From: Holophaga sp.
Lineage (GTDB): Bacteria > Acidobacteriota > Holophagae > Holophagales > Holophagaceae
Assembly: GCA_031292735.1 (NCBI GenBank)
Contig: JARLGP010000121.1
Location: 1-34,291 of the forward strand
Length of the DNA: 34,291 bases
Reading direction: 5' to 3'
Positions 18,968 through 28,806 of this stretch are shown piece by piece (the first letter of the stretch is position 1; each line of letters begins with the position of its first letter). The notes beneath the pieces were generated by a model that saw only the letters and a program-made list of their open reading frames with translations, did no database searches and was not told the origin of the DNA. Both the position numbers and the translations under genes were made by a program.

Positions 18968-21898
18968 ATGGTTGATCCGGAGGAATCCGAGAGGTCGTTC
19001 TATCTGCGGCTCTTCGAGGCGACCCCCCACCCATACCTGATCCTGGGGGCTGATCCCACGTTTCCCATCCTGGCGGTGAACGACCGCTACCTGGAGGCCA
19101 CCGGCACCCTCCGGGAGGCCATCGTCGGCCGCGGCCTGTTCGAGGTCTTCCCGGACAACCCCGCGGAGGGCCAGGGCGGCGGCGTGGGCGACCTGCGCAC
19201 GTCCCTGGGCCGGGTGCTGAGCGACCGGAAACCGGACACCATGGGGGTGCAGAAATACGACATTCCGCTGCGGGACGGCAGTGGCGGCTTCGAGGTGCGC
19301 TACTGGAGCCCGGTGAACACCCCCGTGTTCGACCGGACCGGAACGGTCGCCTGGATCATCCACCACGTGGAGGACGTCACCGAATTCATCCTGCAGAAGG
19401 AAAAGCTCAGCCAGGACCCGGGCCGGATCCGGGACGGCTGGGAGCGGATGGAGGCGGAGGTCATGCACCGGGCCGCCCAGGTGAAGGAGGCCAACCGGGC
19501 CCTGAAGACCGCCATGGAGGAACTGGAGCGCCGGAAGGAGGAGCTGGCGGCCCTGAACGGGCGCCTCCACGAACTGGACCAGCTCAAGTCCGATTTCTTC
19601 GCCAACATCTCCCACGAGCTGCGCACCCCGCTCACGCTCATCCTCGGTCCCCTGCAGCAGCGCCTGGGGGCCGAAGGGCTTGACCCCGGGCTGCGGGCCG
19701 ACCTGGAGCGCATGCAGCGCAACGCCCGCATCCTCCTGGCCCGGGTGAACGACCTGCTGGACCTGGCCAGGCTGGACGCGGGCCGGATGGGGCTCCAGGT
19801 GGCCAGCCTCGACCTGGCCCATCTGGTCCGCCTGGAGATGGCCCGGTTCGAGAGCCTGGCGGAGGAGAGCGGGATCGCCTTCACCGTGGATTCGCCCGGC
19901 TCGCTTCCGGCCCAGGTGGATCCGGAAAAGGTCCGGCGCATCCTGGCCAACCTCCTGGCCAACGCCTTCAAGTTCACCCCCGCCGCCGGCCGGATCCAGG
20001 TGCGGCTGGCGGCAGACGGCGGCCAGGCCACCCTGGAGGTGGCCGACAGCGGGCCCGGCATTCCCGAAGACAAGCGGGAATTCGTGTTCGACCGGTTCCG
20101 GCAGATCCAGGCCGGTCCCGGCCGCGCCAAGGGCGGCACCGGCCTCGGCCTGGCCATCGTCAAGGAGTTCTGCGCGCTCCACGGCGGCAAGGTGGCCCTG
20201 GCCGAATCCGCCGCCGGGGGCGCCCTGTTCAGGGTGTCCCTGCCCCTCCAGGCCGAGGGCGGCCCGGCCGCCGCCGACGGGCCGGGCGAAGTGGAAGTCC
20301 CGGAGCTCCATCACTGGGCCCCCAACCGGGACCTGGGCGCCCTGCCCGGGCCCAACGCGGCCGCCGCCCGGGTGCTGGTGGTGGAGGACAATGGCGACAT
20401 GCGCGACTTCCTGGCCCAGGTCCTGGCGCGGGCCTACCAGGTGGAGACCGCCGTGGACGGGGCCGACGGCCTGGCCAAGGCCCTGGCCAACCCTCCGGAC
20501 CTGGTGGTCAGCGACGTCATGATGCCGGGCATGACCGGAGACCGCCTGGTGCAGGAGCTGCGCGACCGGCCCGAGACCCAGGACATCCCCGTGGTCCTGC
20601 TCACCGCCAAGGCGGACGAGGCCCTGCGGGTGCGGATGCTCCGGCTGGGCGTGGGGGACTACCTGTTCAAGCCGTTCTCCTTCGACGAGCTGCTGGCCCG
20701 GGTGGGGGCCCTGCTGGAGGACCGGAAGAAGGGGCGCATCGCCCGGGTGGTGCAGGAGAGCCGGTTCCAGGCCATGTTCGACCAGGCCGCGGTGGGCATG
20801 GCCCAGGTGGCCCTGGACGGCCGGGTGCTCAGGGCGAACCGGCGCATGGGCGACCTCCTGGGCTACGGGCCGGAGGAATTAGCCCAGTACCGGTTCCAGG
20901 AACTCACCGACCCGGCCGACCTGGACGGCGACCTGGAGCAGCTGAACACCCTGATCCGCGGACGGACCGCCTCCTTCACCCGGGAGAAGCCCTATCGCCG
21001 CAAGGACGGCAGCGTCACCTGGGTGAACCGCACCATCTCCCTGGCCCGGGATCCGGTCAGCGAAAGCGACTACCTGATCCTGGTGGCGGAGGACATCAAT
21101 GCCCGCAAGCAGGCCGAGCTGGATCTCCTGCGCCTGCAGGGCAACCTGGAACGCCGCGTGCTCGCGCGCACCGCCGACCTGCAGGCCGCCAACCACGAAC
21201 TGGACGCGTTCGCCTACTCGGTCTCCCACGACCTGCGCGCGCCCCTGCGGGCCATGGCGGGTTATTCCCAGGCCCTGCTCGAGGATTTCGGCGACCAGGT
21301 CGCCGCCGGGGCCCGGGACTACCTGGACCGCATCATCCTGGCCGGCCGGAAGATGAGCGAGCTGATCGACGGCATCCTCGCCCTTTCCCGAAGCACCCAG
21401 GGCGGGGTGACCCGGGACTGTGTGGATCTTTCGGCCCTGGCCCGGCGGGCGCTGGAGGACCAGGCCCGCAACGAACCGCACCGGCGGGTGGAGTGGAGCG
21501 TGGAACCCGGGCTGCAGGCCTTCTGCGACGGACCCATGGTGGAGGCGGTGATGGTCAACCTGGTGGGCAACGCCTGGAAGTACACCGGCCGCACCGAACA
21601 CCCCGCCATCCAGGTGTGCCGGGGCGAACTGGAAGGCCTGCAGGGATTCTGCGTCAAGGACAACGGGGCCGGCTTCGACATGGCCTACGCGGACCACCTG
21701 TTCCAGCCCTTCCAGCGCCTGCACCGGCAGGACGAGTTCCCGGGGCTGGGAATCGGCCTGGCCACCGTGCACCGGATCGTCCGGCGGCATGGCGGCGAGA
21801 TCCGCGCGCAGAGCCGGCCCGGCGGCGGCGCGGTGTTCTGTTTCACCCTGCAGCCCAGGACCGCTCCGGAAGCCAGGCCGTCCGCGCCGACCCCGTAG
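18968..21898 (+). CDS. Hybrid sensor kinase with two histidine-kinase modules (PAS-HK-REC-PAS-HK)
   Basis: The 976-residue protein has no membrane segment and is probably cytoplasmic. In order: PAS-like domain (about 10-140), coiled coil (about 145-205), HisKA with NISHELRTPL (His216), ATPase with NLLANAFKFTP, DSGPGIPED and GGTGLGLAI (up to 425), receiver domain (467-585; Asp516 in VVSDVMMPG, Lys568), second PAS (about 595-715), second HisKA with SVSHDLRAPLRAMAGYSQ (His754) and second ATPase with NLVGNAWKYTG, DNGAGFD and GLGIGLATV. The second module is of the phytochrome-kinase type. No response regulator with an output domain is adjacent, so signalling partners lie elsewhere. Confidence 0.9.
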   Translation: MVDPEESERSFYLRLFEATPHPYLILGADPTFPILAVNDRYLEATGTLREAIVGRGLFEVFPDNPAEGQGGGVGDLRTSLGRVLSDRKPDTMGVQKYDIPLRDGSGGFEVRYWSPVNTPVFDRTGTVAWIIHHVEDVTEFILQKEKLSQDPGRIRDGWERMEAEVMHRAAQVKEANRALKTAMEELERRKEELAALNGRLHELDQLKSDFFANISHELRTPLTLILGPLQQRLGAEGLDPGLRADLERMQRNARILLARVNDLLDLARLDAGRMGLQVASLDLAHLVRLEMARFESLAEESGIAFTVDSPGSLPAQVDPEKVRRILANLLANAFKFTPAAGRIQVRLAADGGQATLEVADSGPGIPEDKREFVFDRFRQIQAGPGRAKGGTGLGLAIVKEFCALHGGKVALAESAAGGALFRVSLPLQAEGGPAAADGPGEVEVPELHHWAPNRDLGALPGPNAAAARVLVVEDNGDMRDFLAQVLARAYQVETAVDGADGLAKALANPPDLVVSDVMMPGMTGDRLVQELRDRPETQDIPVVLLTAKADEALRVRMLRLGVGDYLFKPFSFDELLARVGALLEDRKKGRIARVVQESRFQAMFDQAAVGMAQVALDGRVLRANRRMGDLLGYGPEELAQYRFQELTDPADLDGDLEQLNTLIRGRTASFTREKPYRRKDGSVTWVNRTISLARDPVSESDYLILVAEDINARKQAELDLLRLQGNLERRVLARTADLQAANHELDAFAYSVSHDLRAPLRAMAGYSQALLEDFGDQVAAGARDYLDRIILAGRKMSELIDGILALSRSTQGGVTRDCVDLSALARRALEDQARNEPHRRVEWSVEPGLQAFCDGPMVEAVMVNLVGNAWKYTGRTEHPAIQVCRGELEGLQGFCVKDNGAGFDMAYADHLFQPFQRLHRQDEFPGLGIGLATVHRIVRRHGGEIRAQSRPGGGAVFCFTLQPRTAPEARPSAPTP

Positions 21899-21909
21899 GG
21901 CCGGAGCGG

Positions 21910-21915
21910 TATACT
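21910..21915 (+). promoter_or_regulatory. -10 box 6 nt upstream of the ADH start (leaderless candidate)
   Basis: TATACT at 21910-21915 is followed by six bases and then the ATG at 21922, the same geometry as at gluQ and the methyltransferase. No -35 match and only a GGGG stretch for ribosome binding are seen. Confidence 0.45.
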
Positions 21916-21921
21916 GGGGCC

Positions 21922-22902
21922 ATGGAAGCCATGGTCCTGGAGGCTCCGCGCACGGCCCTGAAGCGGATGGAACGGCCCATCCCCCGCCCCGGCCCGGGTC
22001 AGGTGCTGGTGAAAGTGGGCGCCTGCGGCGTGTGCCGCACCGATCTGCACATCCTCGACGGCGAACTGGAGCACCCCGCCCTGCCCCTGGTGCCGGGCCA
22101 CGAGATCGTGGGCCGGGTGGTGACCGCGGGCCCCGGCGTCACCGGCCTGGTCCCCGGGCAGCGGGTGGGCATCCCATGGCTGGCCGGCACCTGCCAGACC
22201 TGTGCGCCCTGCCGGAGCGGGCGGGAGAACCTTTGCGACCGGGCGGTGTTCACCGGCTACGACCTGGACGGCGGGTTCGCCGAGTACACCGTGGCCAACG
22301 CGCGGTTCGCCTTCCCCATGCCCGAGCGCGACACCGACGCCGCCGACGCCCCCTTCCTGTGCGCCGGCCTCATCGGCCACCGCGCCTACCGCATGGCCGG
22401 GGACGCCCCGCGCCTGGGCATCTACGGGTTCGGCGCCGCCGCCCACATCATCACCCAGGTGGCGGTGCAGGAAGGCCGGACCGTCTTCGCCTTCACCCGC
22501 CCCGGCGACACCGAAAGCCAGGCCTTCGCCCTCAGCCTGGGCGCGGCCTGGGCCGGGGATTCCACCCAGCCGGCGCCCGCGCTGGACGCGGCGATCATCT
22601 TCGCCCCCGCCGGCCCCCTGGTGCCGCTGGCCCTGGCCGCTGTGGCCAAGGGCGGCACCGTGGTCTGCGCCGGCATCCACATGTCCGACATCCCCGCGTT
22701 TCCCTATGCCCTGTTGTGGGGCGAGCGGGTGCTGCGCTCCGTGGCCAACCTCACCCGCCAGGACGGCCTGGACTTCTTCAGCACCATCGGGCACCTGGAC
22801 ATCCGCACCACCGTGACCACCTTCCCGCTGCGCGAGGCCAACCTGGCCCTGGACCGCCTGCGGGCCGGGGCGCTCCAGGGCGCGGCGGTGCTGGTGCCCT
22901 AA
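21922..22902 (+). CDS. Zinc-dependent alcohol dehydrogenase family protein
   Basis: The 326-residue medium-chain dehydrogenase has the catalytic zinc region ACGVCRTDLH (Cys38) and GHE (His60, Glu61). It also has four structural-zinc cysteines (91, 94, 97, 105 in CQTCAPCRSGRENLC) and a nucleotide-binding GFGAAAH in place of the usual GxGGLGH. It belongs to the subgroup of short zinc ADHs of unknown physiological substrate. It starts 23 bp after the hybrid kinase, with a TATACT box 6 nt before its ATG, so it may be transcribed independently. The stop is 16 bp from the convergent hydratase-like gene. Confidence 0.88.
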   Translation: MEAMVLEAPRTALKRMERPIPRPGPGQVLVKVGACGVCRTDLHILDGELEHPALPLVPGHEIVGRVVTAGPGVTGLVPGQRVGIPWLAGTCQTCAPCRSGRENLCDRAVFTGYDLDGGFAEYTVANARFAFPMPERDTDAADAPFLCAGLIGHRAYRMAGDAPRLGIYGFGAAAHIITQVAVQEGRTVFAFTRPGDTESQAFALSLGAAWAGDSTQPAPALDAAIIFAPAGPLVPLALAAVAKGGTVVCAGIHMSDIPAFPYALLWGERVLRSVANLTRQDGLDFFSTIGHLDIRTTVTTFPLREANLALDRLRAGALQGAAVLVP

Positions 22903-22918
22903 GCACACACCCTCTCAG

Positions 22919-23704
22919 TCAGCGGCCGCACCACACCGGCGGCCGCTTGTCCAGGAAGGCGGCGATGCCTTCCTGGGCGTCCCGGGCATGCAGGTTCCTG
23001 GCCATCACCGCGCGGGTGTAGTCGTAGGCCTCGGCCAGGGGCAGCTCCGCCTGCCGGTAGAAGGCCTCCTTGCCGATGGCCAGGGTCAGCGGGGACTTGG
23101 CCGCCAGCCGCCGGGCGAAGGCCAGGGTGCGGGCCTCCAGCTCGCCGGCCGGGGCCAGTTCGTTCACCAGCCCCATGCGCAACGCCGTGGCCGCGTCGAT
23201 CAGCTCGCCGGTCAGCAGCATCTGCATGGCGTGCTTGGGCGCCACATTGCGCGACAGGGCCACCATGGGCGTGGAGCAGAACAGGCCGATGTTCACCCCG
23301 GGGGTGGCGAACCGCGCGTCCTCGGCGGCGATCGCCAGGTCGGCGCTGGCCACCAGCTGGGCGCCGGCGGCGGTGGCGATCCCGTGCACCCGGGCGATGA
23401 CCGGCTTGGGCAGATGGACCATGGCCTGCATCACCTGGGCGCAAAGCAGGAACAGCCGGTCCACGTACTGCGGATCGTAGTCCCGGTCCCGCAGCTCCTT
23501 CAGGTCGTGCCCCGCGCAGAAGGCCGGGCCGCTCCCGGCGAGGATCACCACCCGCACCGAGGCATCTCCTGCGATGTCGGCCAGGGCGGCGCCCAGGGCT
23601 TCCAGCATGCCCATGGACAGGCTGTTGCGGGACCGGGGCCGGTCGAGGGTGAGGGTGGTGACGCCGGCGTCGTCGGCACGCAGCAGAAAGGGGGAATCGT
23701 TCAT
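22919..23704 (-). CDS. Enoyl-CoA hydratase/isomerase family protein (ECHDC3-like)
   Basis: The 261-residue crotonase-fold protein has the oxyanion-hole segments FCAGHDLKEL and HGIATAAGAQLVASADLAIA, then TPGVNIGLFCSTPMVALSR, characteristic of the ECHDC3-type branch. This branch often lacks one of the two catalytic glutamates of classical hydratases, so the reaction is uncertain; a role in fatty-acyl-CoA metabolism is likely. The ATG at 23704 follows GAGGAG with a 6-nt spacer. It is divergent from the aldehyde-reductase-like ADH gene. Confidence 0.85.
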   Translation of the reverse strand: MNDSPFLLRADDAGVTTLTLDRPRSRNSLSMGMLEALGAALADIAGDASVRVVILAGSGPAFCAGHDLKELRDRDYDPQYVDRLFLLCAQVMQAMVHLPKPVIARVHGIATAAGAQLVASADLAIAAEDARFATPGVNIGLFCSTPMVALSRNVAPKHAMQMLLTGELIDAATALRMGLVNELAPAGELEARTLAFARRLAAKSPLTLAIGKEAFYRQAELPLAEAYDYTRAVMARNLHARDAQEGIAAFLDKRPPVWCGR

Positions 23705-23975
23705 GATCGGCTCCTCAGGGTGCGGATGTCCGGATGGGATGATGGCAGCAAACCCGGCGCGGTTGCCTTCGGAATCGGCCGGACCGGCGGGAACCCCCGG
23801 GCCGGAGAATCGGGCCAAAAGTCCGTAGCTTTAGGCAATCATCCCCGGCGGCCGCTTCCTAGACTTCAAGAAGTCCCCGCGAAGCGCGCGGCGGTGTTGA
23901 GCGGAGCAGGTCCGTCCGCATTGAAAGCCCCATCCCCGGGCACCCCCCAGGCCCCATTCCGCAAGGAGAACCCTC
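23705..23975. promoter_or_regulatory. Divergent control region between hydratase-like and ADH genes
   Basis: This is the longest non-coding stretch of the window. A perfect 14-bp palindrome GACTTCAAGAAGTC lies at 23862-23875 and overlaps a possible -10 box TAGACT (23860-23865) reading toward the ADH gene. No good -35 is present, which would fit an activator-dependent promoter. I see nothing else definite in it. Confidence 0.35.
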
Positions 23976-25037
23976 ATGACAACCAACGTGCTTGGCTACG
24001 CCGCGAAGTCCGCCAAGGAAAACCTGGTCCCCTTCCGCTTCGACCGTCGCGCCCCGCGCCCGGACGACGTGGTGATCGAGATCCTCTATTGCGGGGTATG
24101 CCATTCCGATCTGCACACGGCACACAACGACTGGGGGTGGACAACCTACCCGACCGTTCCGGGCCACGAGATCATCGGCCGGGTCAGCGCCGTAGGCGGC
24201 GCCGTCACCCGGTTCAAGGCCGGTGACCGGGTGGGCGTCGGCTGCATGGTGGACTCCTGCCAGCACTGCCCGCCCTGCGAACGGGGCCTGGAGCAGTATT
24301 GCAAGGAAGGGGCCACCCTCACCTACGGCGGAACCGACCGCCACGACCATTCCGCGACCCAGGGCGGCTATTCCGAGCAGATCGTGGTGGCGGAGAACTT
24401 CGTGCTGCGCATCCCGGACGGCATGGACCTGAAGGGCGCCGCGCCCCTGCTCTGCGCCGGGATCACCACCTGGTCGCCCCTGCGCCACTGGCACGCGGGC
24501 CCCGGCAGCAAGGTGGCGGTGGTCGGCCTGGGCGGCCTCGGCCACATGGCGTTGAAACTGGCCAAGGCGCTGGGCGCCGATGTCACCCTGCTGACCCGGT
24601 CGACCAGCAAGGAGCAGGACGCCCGCCGGCTGGGCGCCGACCGGGTGGTGCTGTCCACCGACCCGAAGGCCATGGCGGATGTGCAGGGCAGCTTCGACCT
24701 CATCATCGACACCGTGCCCAATGTCCACGACCTGAACCCCTACCTGCCCACCCTCGCCCTGGACGGCGCGCTGGTGCTGGTGGGCTACCTGGGCGGCCTG
24801 GAACCGGTCCTGAACACCGTCCCCATGATCCTGGGGCGCAAGACGGTGGCCGGCTCGCTCATCGGCGGCATCAAGGAGACCCAGGAGATGCTCGATTTCT
24901 GTGGCGAGCACGGCATCACCTCGGATGTGGAAGTGATCCGCATCCAGACCATCAACGAAGCCTACCAGCGCATGCAGAAAAGCGACGTGAAGTACCGCTT
25001 CGTCATCGACATGGCCTCCCTGAAGGCCAAACCGTAG
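23976..25037 (+). CDS. NAD(P)-dependent alcohol dehydrogenase, YahK/cinnamyl-alcohol-dehydrogenase type
   Basis: The 353-residue zinc enzyme has catalytic Cys42 in CGVCHSDLH, GHE with His64 and Glu65, structural-zinc Cys95, 98, 101 and 109, and the cofactor motif GLGGLGHMALK. The length and the sequence TYGGTDRHDHSATQGGYS match the YahK branch, which reduces a broad range of aldehydes with NADPH. AAGGAG lies 6 nt before the ATG. It is first of three genes on the same strand (ADH, aldo/keto reductase, AraC regulator), which suggests aldehyde detoxification. Confidence 0.92.
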   Translation: MTTNVLGYAAKSAKENLVPFRFDRRAPRPDDVVIEILYCGVCHSDLHTAHNDWGWTTYPTVPGHEIIGRVSAVGGAVTRFKAGDRVGVGCMVDSCQHCPPCERGLEQYCKEGATLTYGGTDRHDHSATQGGYSEQIVVAENFVLRIPDGMDLKGAAPLLCAGITTWSPLRHWHAGPGSKVAVVGLGGLGHMALKLAKALGADVTLLTRSTSKEQDARRLGADRVVLSTDPKAMADVQGSFDLIIDTVPNVHDLNPYLPTLALDGALVLVGYLGGLEPVLNTVPMILGRKTVAGSLIGGIKETQEMLDFCGEHGITSDVEVIRIQTINEAYQRMQKSDVKYRFVIDMASLKAKP

Positions 25038-25088
25038 TGATGGAATAACCCTTCCCGTCTCGCGCGGCCCCGGCATAAGTGCCCGCAG

Positions 25089-25119
25089 AAAAATAATCGG
25101 AAAAGCACAGATTATTTTT
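25089..25119. repeat. AT-rich perfect 10-bp inverted repeat between ADH and AKR genes
   Basis: AAAAATAATC (25089-25098) and GATTATTTTT (25110-25119) are exact reverse complements with an 11-nt spacer, in a 110-bp gap. The right arm ends in five T, so it may work as a terminator after the ADH gene. The spacing and AT content also fit a regulator-binding site upstream of the aldo/keto reductase. Confidence 0.55.
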
Positions 25120-25132
25120 GCGCGGTCCCTAA

Positions 25133-26152
<1,020 letters not shown>

Positions 26153-26166
26153 GGGAACCCGGCCGT

Positions 26167-26218
26167 GAACCATCCCGTGGCGCCGGTCCCGGCGGTGCCG
26201 GCGCCCCCGGGATGGTTC
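26167..26218 (+). terminator. Long hairpin after the aldo/keto reductase gene
   Basis: GAACCATCCCG at 26167-26177 pairs with CGGGATGGTTC ending at 26218, and GGCGCCGG inside pairs with CCGGCGCC, separated by a small internal loop. It lies 14 bp after the AKR stop. There is no T-run, as with the other hairpins of this window. Confidence 0.6.
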
Positions 26219-26295
26219 CGAAAAGCCTCCCCTCGGCCCGCCGGGGGGGCTACCCTGAGCCATCATCTTTCCGCCAACCCAACGGATCATTCGAC

Positions 26296-27258
26296 ATGAA
26301 CAAGGCACCCAGGTTTCAGGACAGCGCCCCGGAGACGGAGGCAGCCCAAGGCGACCTGGCCCGGCTGGCCGGCCTGATCCGGGCCCATGCGCCCTACGAC
26401 GGGCACTTCAACCTTCGCCTGCCCGGGGTGGAAGTGCTCCGGGCCTCGCGGGTCAACAAGGAACTGGTGCACGGCGTGGCCCGCCCCGCCCTGTGCATCG
26501 TGGCCCAGGGGGCCAAGACCGTGCTCCTGGGCAGCGAGGTGTTCGAGTACGACGCCTCGCGCATGCTGGTGTTCTCGGTGGACGTGCCGGTGTCCAGCCA
26601 GATCACCCGGGCCAGTCAGGCCGAGCCCTTCCTTTGCCTCAAGGTGGAGCTGGAGCCCCAGCGGATCTCCGACCTGATGCTGAAGGTGTACCCCAACGGG
26701 CTGCCCCTGAGCCAGAAGAACCTGGCGGTCTACGCCGCGCCGTCCGAACCGGGCATCATCAACGCCGCCGCCCGGCTGGTGGAGCTCATGGCCCAGCCCG
26801 ACGACGCGGAGCTGCTGGCCCCGCTCACCGTCGAGGAGATCCTCATCCGCCTGCTGCGCGGCCCCATCGGCGGCCGGGTGGCCCAGATCGGGGAGGAGGG
26901 CTCCCGGCTGCAGCGGATTTCCAAGGCGGTGTCCTGGGTGCGCACCCATTTCGACCGTCCCCTGGACGTGGAGCGGCTGGCGGTCATGGTCCACATGAGC
27001 GTGTCCACCTTCCACCAGCATTTCAAGTCGGTCACCTCCATGAGCCCCCTGCAGTTCCAGAAGGTGATGCGGCTCCAGGAGGCGCGGCGGCTCATGCTGT
27101 CCCGGATGATGGACGCGGGGACGGCAAGCCGCCAGGTGGGCTACCTGAGCGCGTCCCAGTTCAGCCGGGAATACGGTCGTTTCTTCGGCAACGCCCCCAT
27201 GAAGGACATCGCCCGGCTCCGGGAGGGCAGCATCACCGGCGTGGCGGCCGAGGCATGA
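26296..27258 (+). CDS. AraC family transcriptional regulator (AraC_N type, YqhC-like)
   Basis: The 320-residue regulator has an N-terminal AraC_N ligand/dimerisation domain (about 25-195; [35 protein letters not shown]). The C-terminal part has two helix-turn-helix units (about 215-310; [22 protein letters not shown] and [25 protein letters not shown]). In E. coli the same family member YqhC activates the aldehyde reductase gene yqhD and the aldo/keto reductase gene dkgA. Here an ADH and an AKR lie immediately upstream, so control of these two is a strong inference. No good ribosome-binding site is visible before the ATG. Confidence 0.9.
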   Translation: MNKAPRFQDSAPETEAAQGDLARLAGLIRAHAPYDGHFNLRLPGVEVLRASRVNKELVHGVARPALCIVAQGAKTVLLGSEVFEYDASRMLVFSVDVPVSSQITRASQAEPFLCLKVELEPQRISDLMLKVYPNGLPLSQKNLAVYAAPSEPGIINAAARLVELMAQPDDAELLAPLTVEEILIRLLRGPIGGRVAQIGEEGSRLQRISKAVSWVRTHFDRPLDVERLAVMVHMSVSTFHQHFKSVTSMSPLQFQKVMRLQEARRLMLSRMMDAGTASRQVGYLSASQFSREYGRFFGNAPMKDIARLREGSITGVAAEA

Positions 27259-27354
27259 CGGCAATGGAGGCATGGGCGACGCCGACCTGTGCCCCTGGGG
27301 CGGCGCCTGGAGCGCCACCTGAGCGGGGTGCGGCCCAGGCCGCTCGCCGGCCGG

Positions 27355-28806
27355 TCAGGGAGCCATTGGAATCCACAGGGAGACCTGGGCTCCCCCGCCC
27401 GGAAGATTGGCCGCGGCGACACCGCCGTTGTGGGCGCAGGCGACCGCCTCCACGAAGGCCAGGCCCAGGCCGTGGCCGTTCGAACCCTTGCCCCTGACCC
27501 GGGGTTCGAACAGATGGGGCAGCAGCTCCGGATCGAAGCCCGGTCCATCGTCCGAAATCAGCAGCAGGGCCGTCCGGTCCTGCGTCTTGAGCTGGATCGT
27601 GACGGTGCAGGAGGCGGGCACGTTCTTCAATTCGTTGTCGAACAGGTTCGCCAGGAGGCGATGGATCAGGCCGGCGTCCGCTGTGATCCGCAGCGGGCCG
27701 CCACTGCGCAGCCTGATCTTCAGGCCCTTTTCCCACATGCTGGGCTCGTAGAGATCGATCATGGCCCGGAGCAGCTCATCCAGGTCGATGGCCACCGGGG
27801 TGAGGCGCAGCGCGTCCGCCTTGGCTTCGGCGACGTCCAGGGACGTGTTCAGGAAGACGGTGAGGCGGTCCAGTTCCTCGATGGCGGTGACGATCGGTTC
27901 CGCGGATCCACCGCCGGGAAACGCCGACAACGCGATTTCCAGCTGCCCGCGGATCGCGGTCAATGGGCTGCGCAGATCGTGCGCGAGCGCATTGGTGATG
28001 GTGTGCAGCTGGTGCATGGACCTTTCAAGGCGGTCCAGCATGTGATTGAGCGTCAGCGCCAGGTGGGCGATCTCGTCCCTGCGTCGGCTGGTGGGGACCC
28101 GGCGATCCAGATCGGAAAGGCCGATCCCCCCGGCGGCTTCGGAGATCTTCAGCACGTGGCTCAGCATGCGCCGGGTCGCGAAAAACACGATGCCGAACCC
28201 GAGCAGATTGATCAGCAGCCACAGAATGCCGAAACGCAGGCGCAGGCTCCTCATCTCCCGCATCTGGTCGCGCTCGGACAGGCCCAGGTAGACGCTCCCA
28301 TCCCCGAGCCCGCCGCGCACGACCCGGAAGGGCACGGCATAACCGCTGACCCGCACGTCGGTTGGCCGATCGGGCTCGAGGCGGTCGGCCTGGATGGCCT
28401 GCAGATTCGCTTCGCCGCTGCCGGCTCCGACCCACAACCGGAGGGCGCCGTCCGCGGTCGAATTGATGAAGAATACGGAATCGTTCGCGCCGCCTTCCGC
28501 CAAAGGCCTGCTTGGCAGTTCCTTGCCGGCGAGCCTGGCCACCTCCTCCACGACCTGGCCGTAGAGGGCATCCTTCGGGGTCCGGTCAGCGACGCCTCCC
28601 AGGACTTCCACCTCGCCCATCAGCCAGGCGTCGCTGCGCCGCTGGATGTCGGCCGCGACGAAACGGTGCAGGAAGACAAAGACGGCCAGGGTGCCGAGCG
28701 CAAAGGCCAGGGTGGCCCAGAGCGACAGGCGCCAGGCCGCGCTCCGGATGACCGGCCTAGGAGCCTGTCTACGTATTGGAAGGCTCCTAGCGGTCCTTGA
28801 GGACAT
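27355..28806 (-). CDS. Membrane sensor histidine kinase
   Basis: The 483-residue kinase has membrane segments at about 26-48 and 190-211 flanking a ~140-residue periplasmic sensor. HAMP (about 211-265), HisKA with ALAHDLRSPLTAIRGQLE (His276) and an ATPase domain with NLFDNELKNV, DDGPGFDPE and GHGLGLAFVEAV follow. Its start overlaps the response-regulator gene by 20 bp. The first ~20 codons contain a cluster of AGG, AGA, ATA and CGT codons caused by an inverted repeat. It should phosphorylate the adjacent OmpR-type regulator; the signal is unknown. Confidence 0.93.
   Translation of the reverse strand: MSSRTARSLPIRRQAPRPVIRSAAWRLSLWATLAFALGTLAVFVFLHRFVAADIQRRSDAWLMGEVEVLGGVADRTPKDALYGQVVEEVARLAGKELPSRPLAEGGANDSVFFINSTADGALRLWVGAGSGEANLQAIQADRLEPDRPTDVRVSGYAVPFRVVRGGLGDGSVYLGLSERDQMREMRSLRLRFGILWLLINLLGFGIVFFATRRMLSHVLKISEAAGGIGLSDLDRRVPTSRRRDEIAHLALTLNHMLDRLERSMHQLHTITNALAHDLRSPLTAIRGQLEIALSAFPGGGSAEPIVTAIEELDRLTVFLNTSLDVAEAKADALRLTPVAIDLDELLRAMIDLYEPSMWEKGLKIRLRSGGPLRITADAGLIHRLLANLFDNELKNVPASCTVTIQLKTQDRTALLLISDDGPGFDPELLPHLFEPRVRGKGSNGHGLGLAFVEAVACAHNGGVAAANLPGGGAQVSLWIPMAP
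28757..28790. repeat. Perfect 10-bp inverted repeat at the response regulator/kinase junction
   Basis: CTAGGAGCCT (28757-28766) and AGGCTCCTAG (28781-28790) flank a 14-nt loop. On the coding (minus) strand the first arm contains the TAG stop of the response-regulator gene and the second lies in codons 14-17 of the kinase. Its codon content is unlike the surrounding genes. It may be a small inserted element or a hairpin that tunes kinase translation. Confidence 0.6.
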
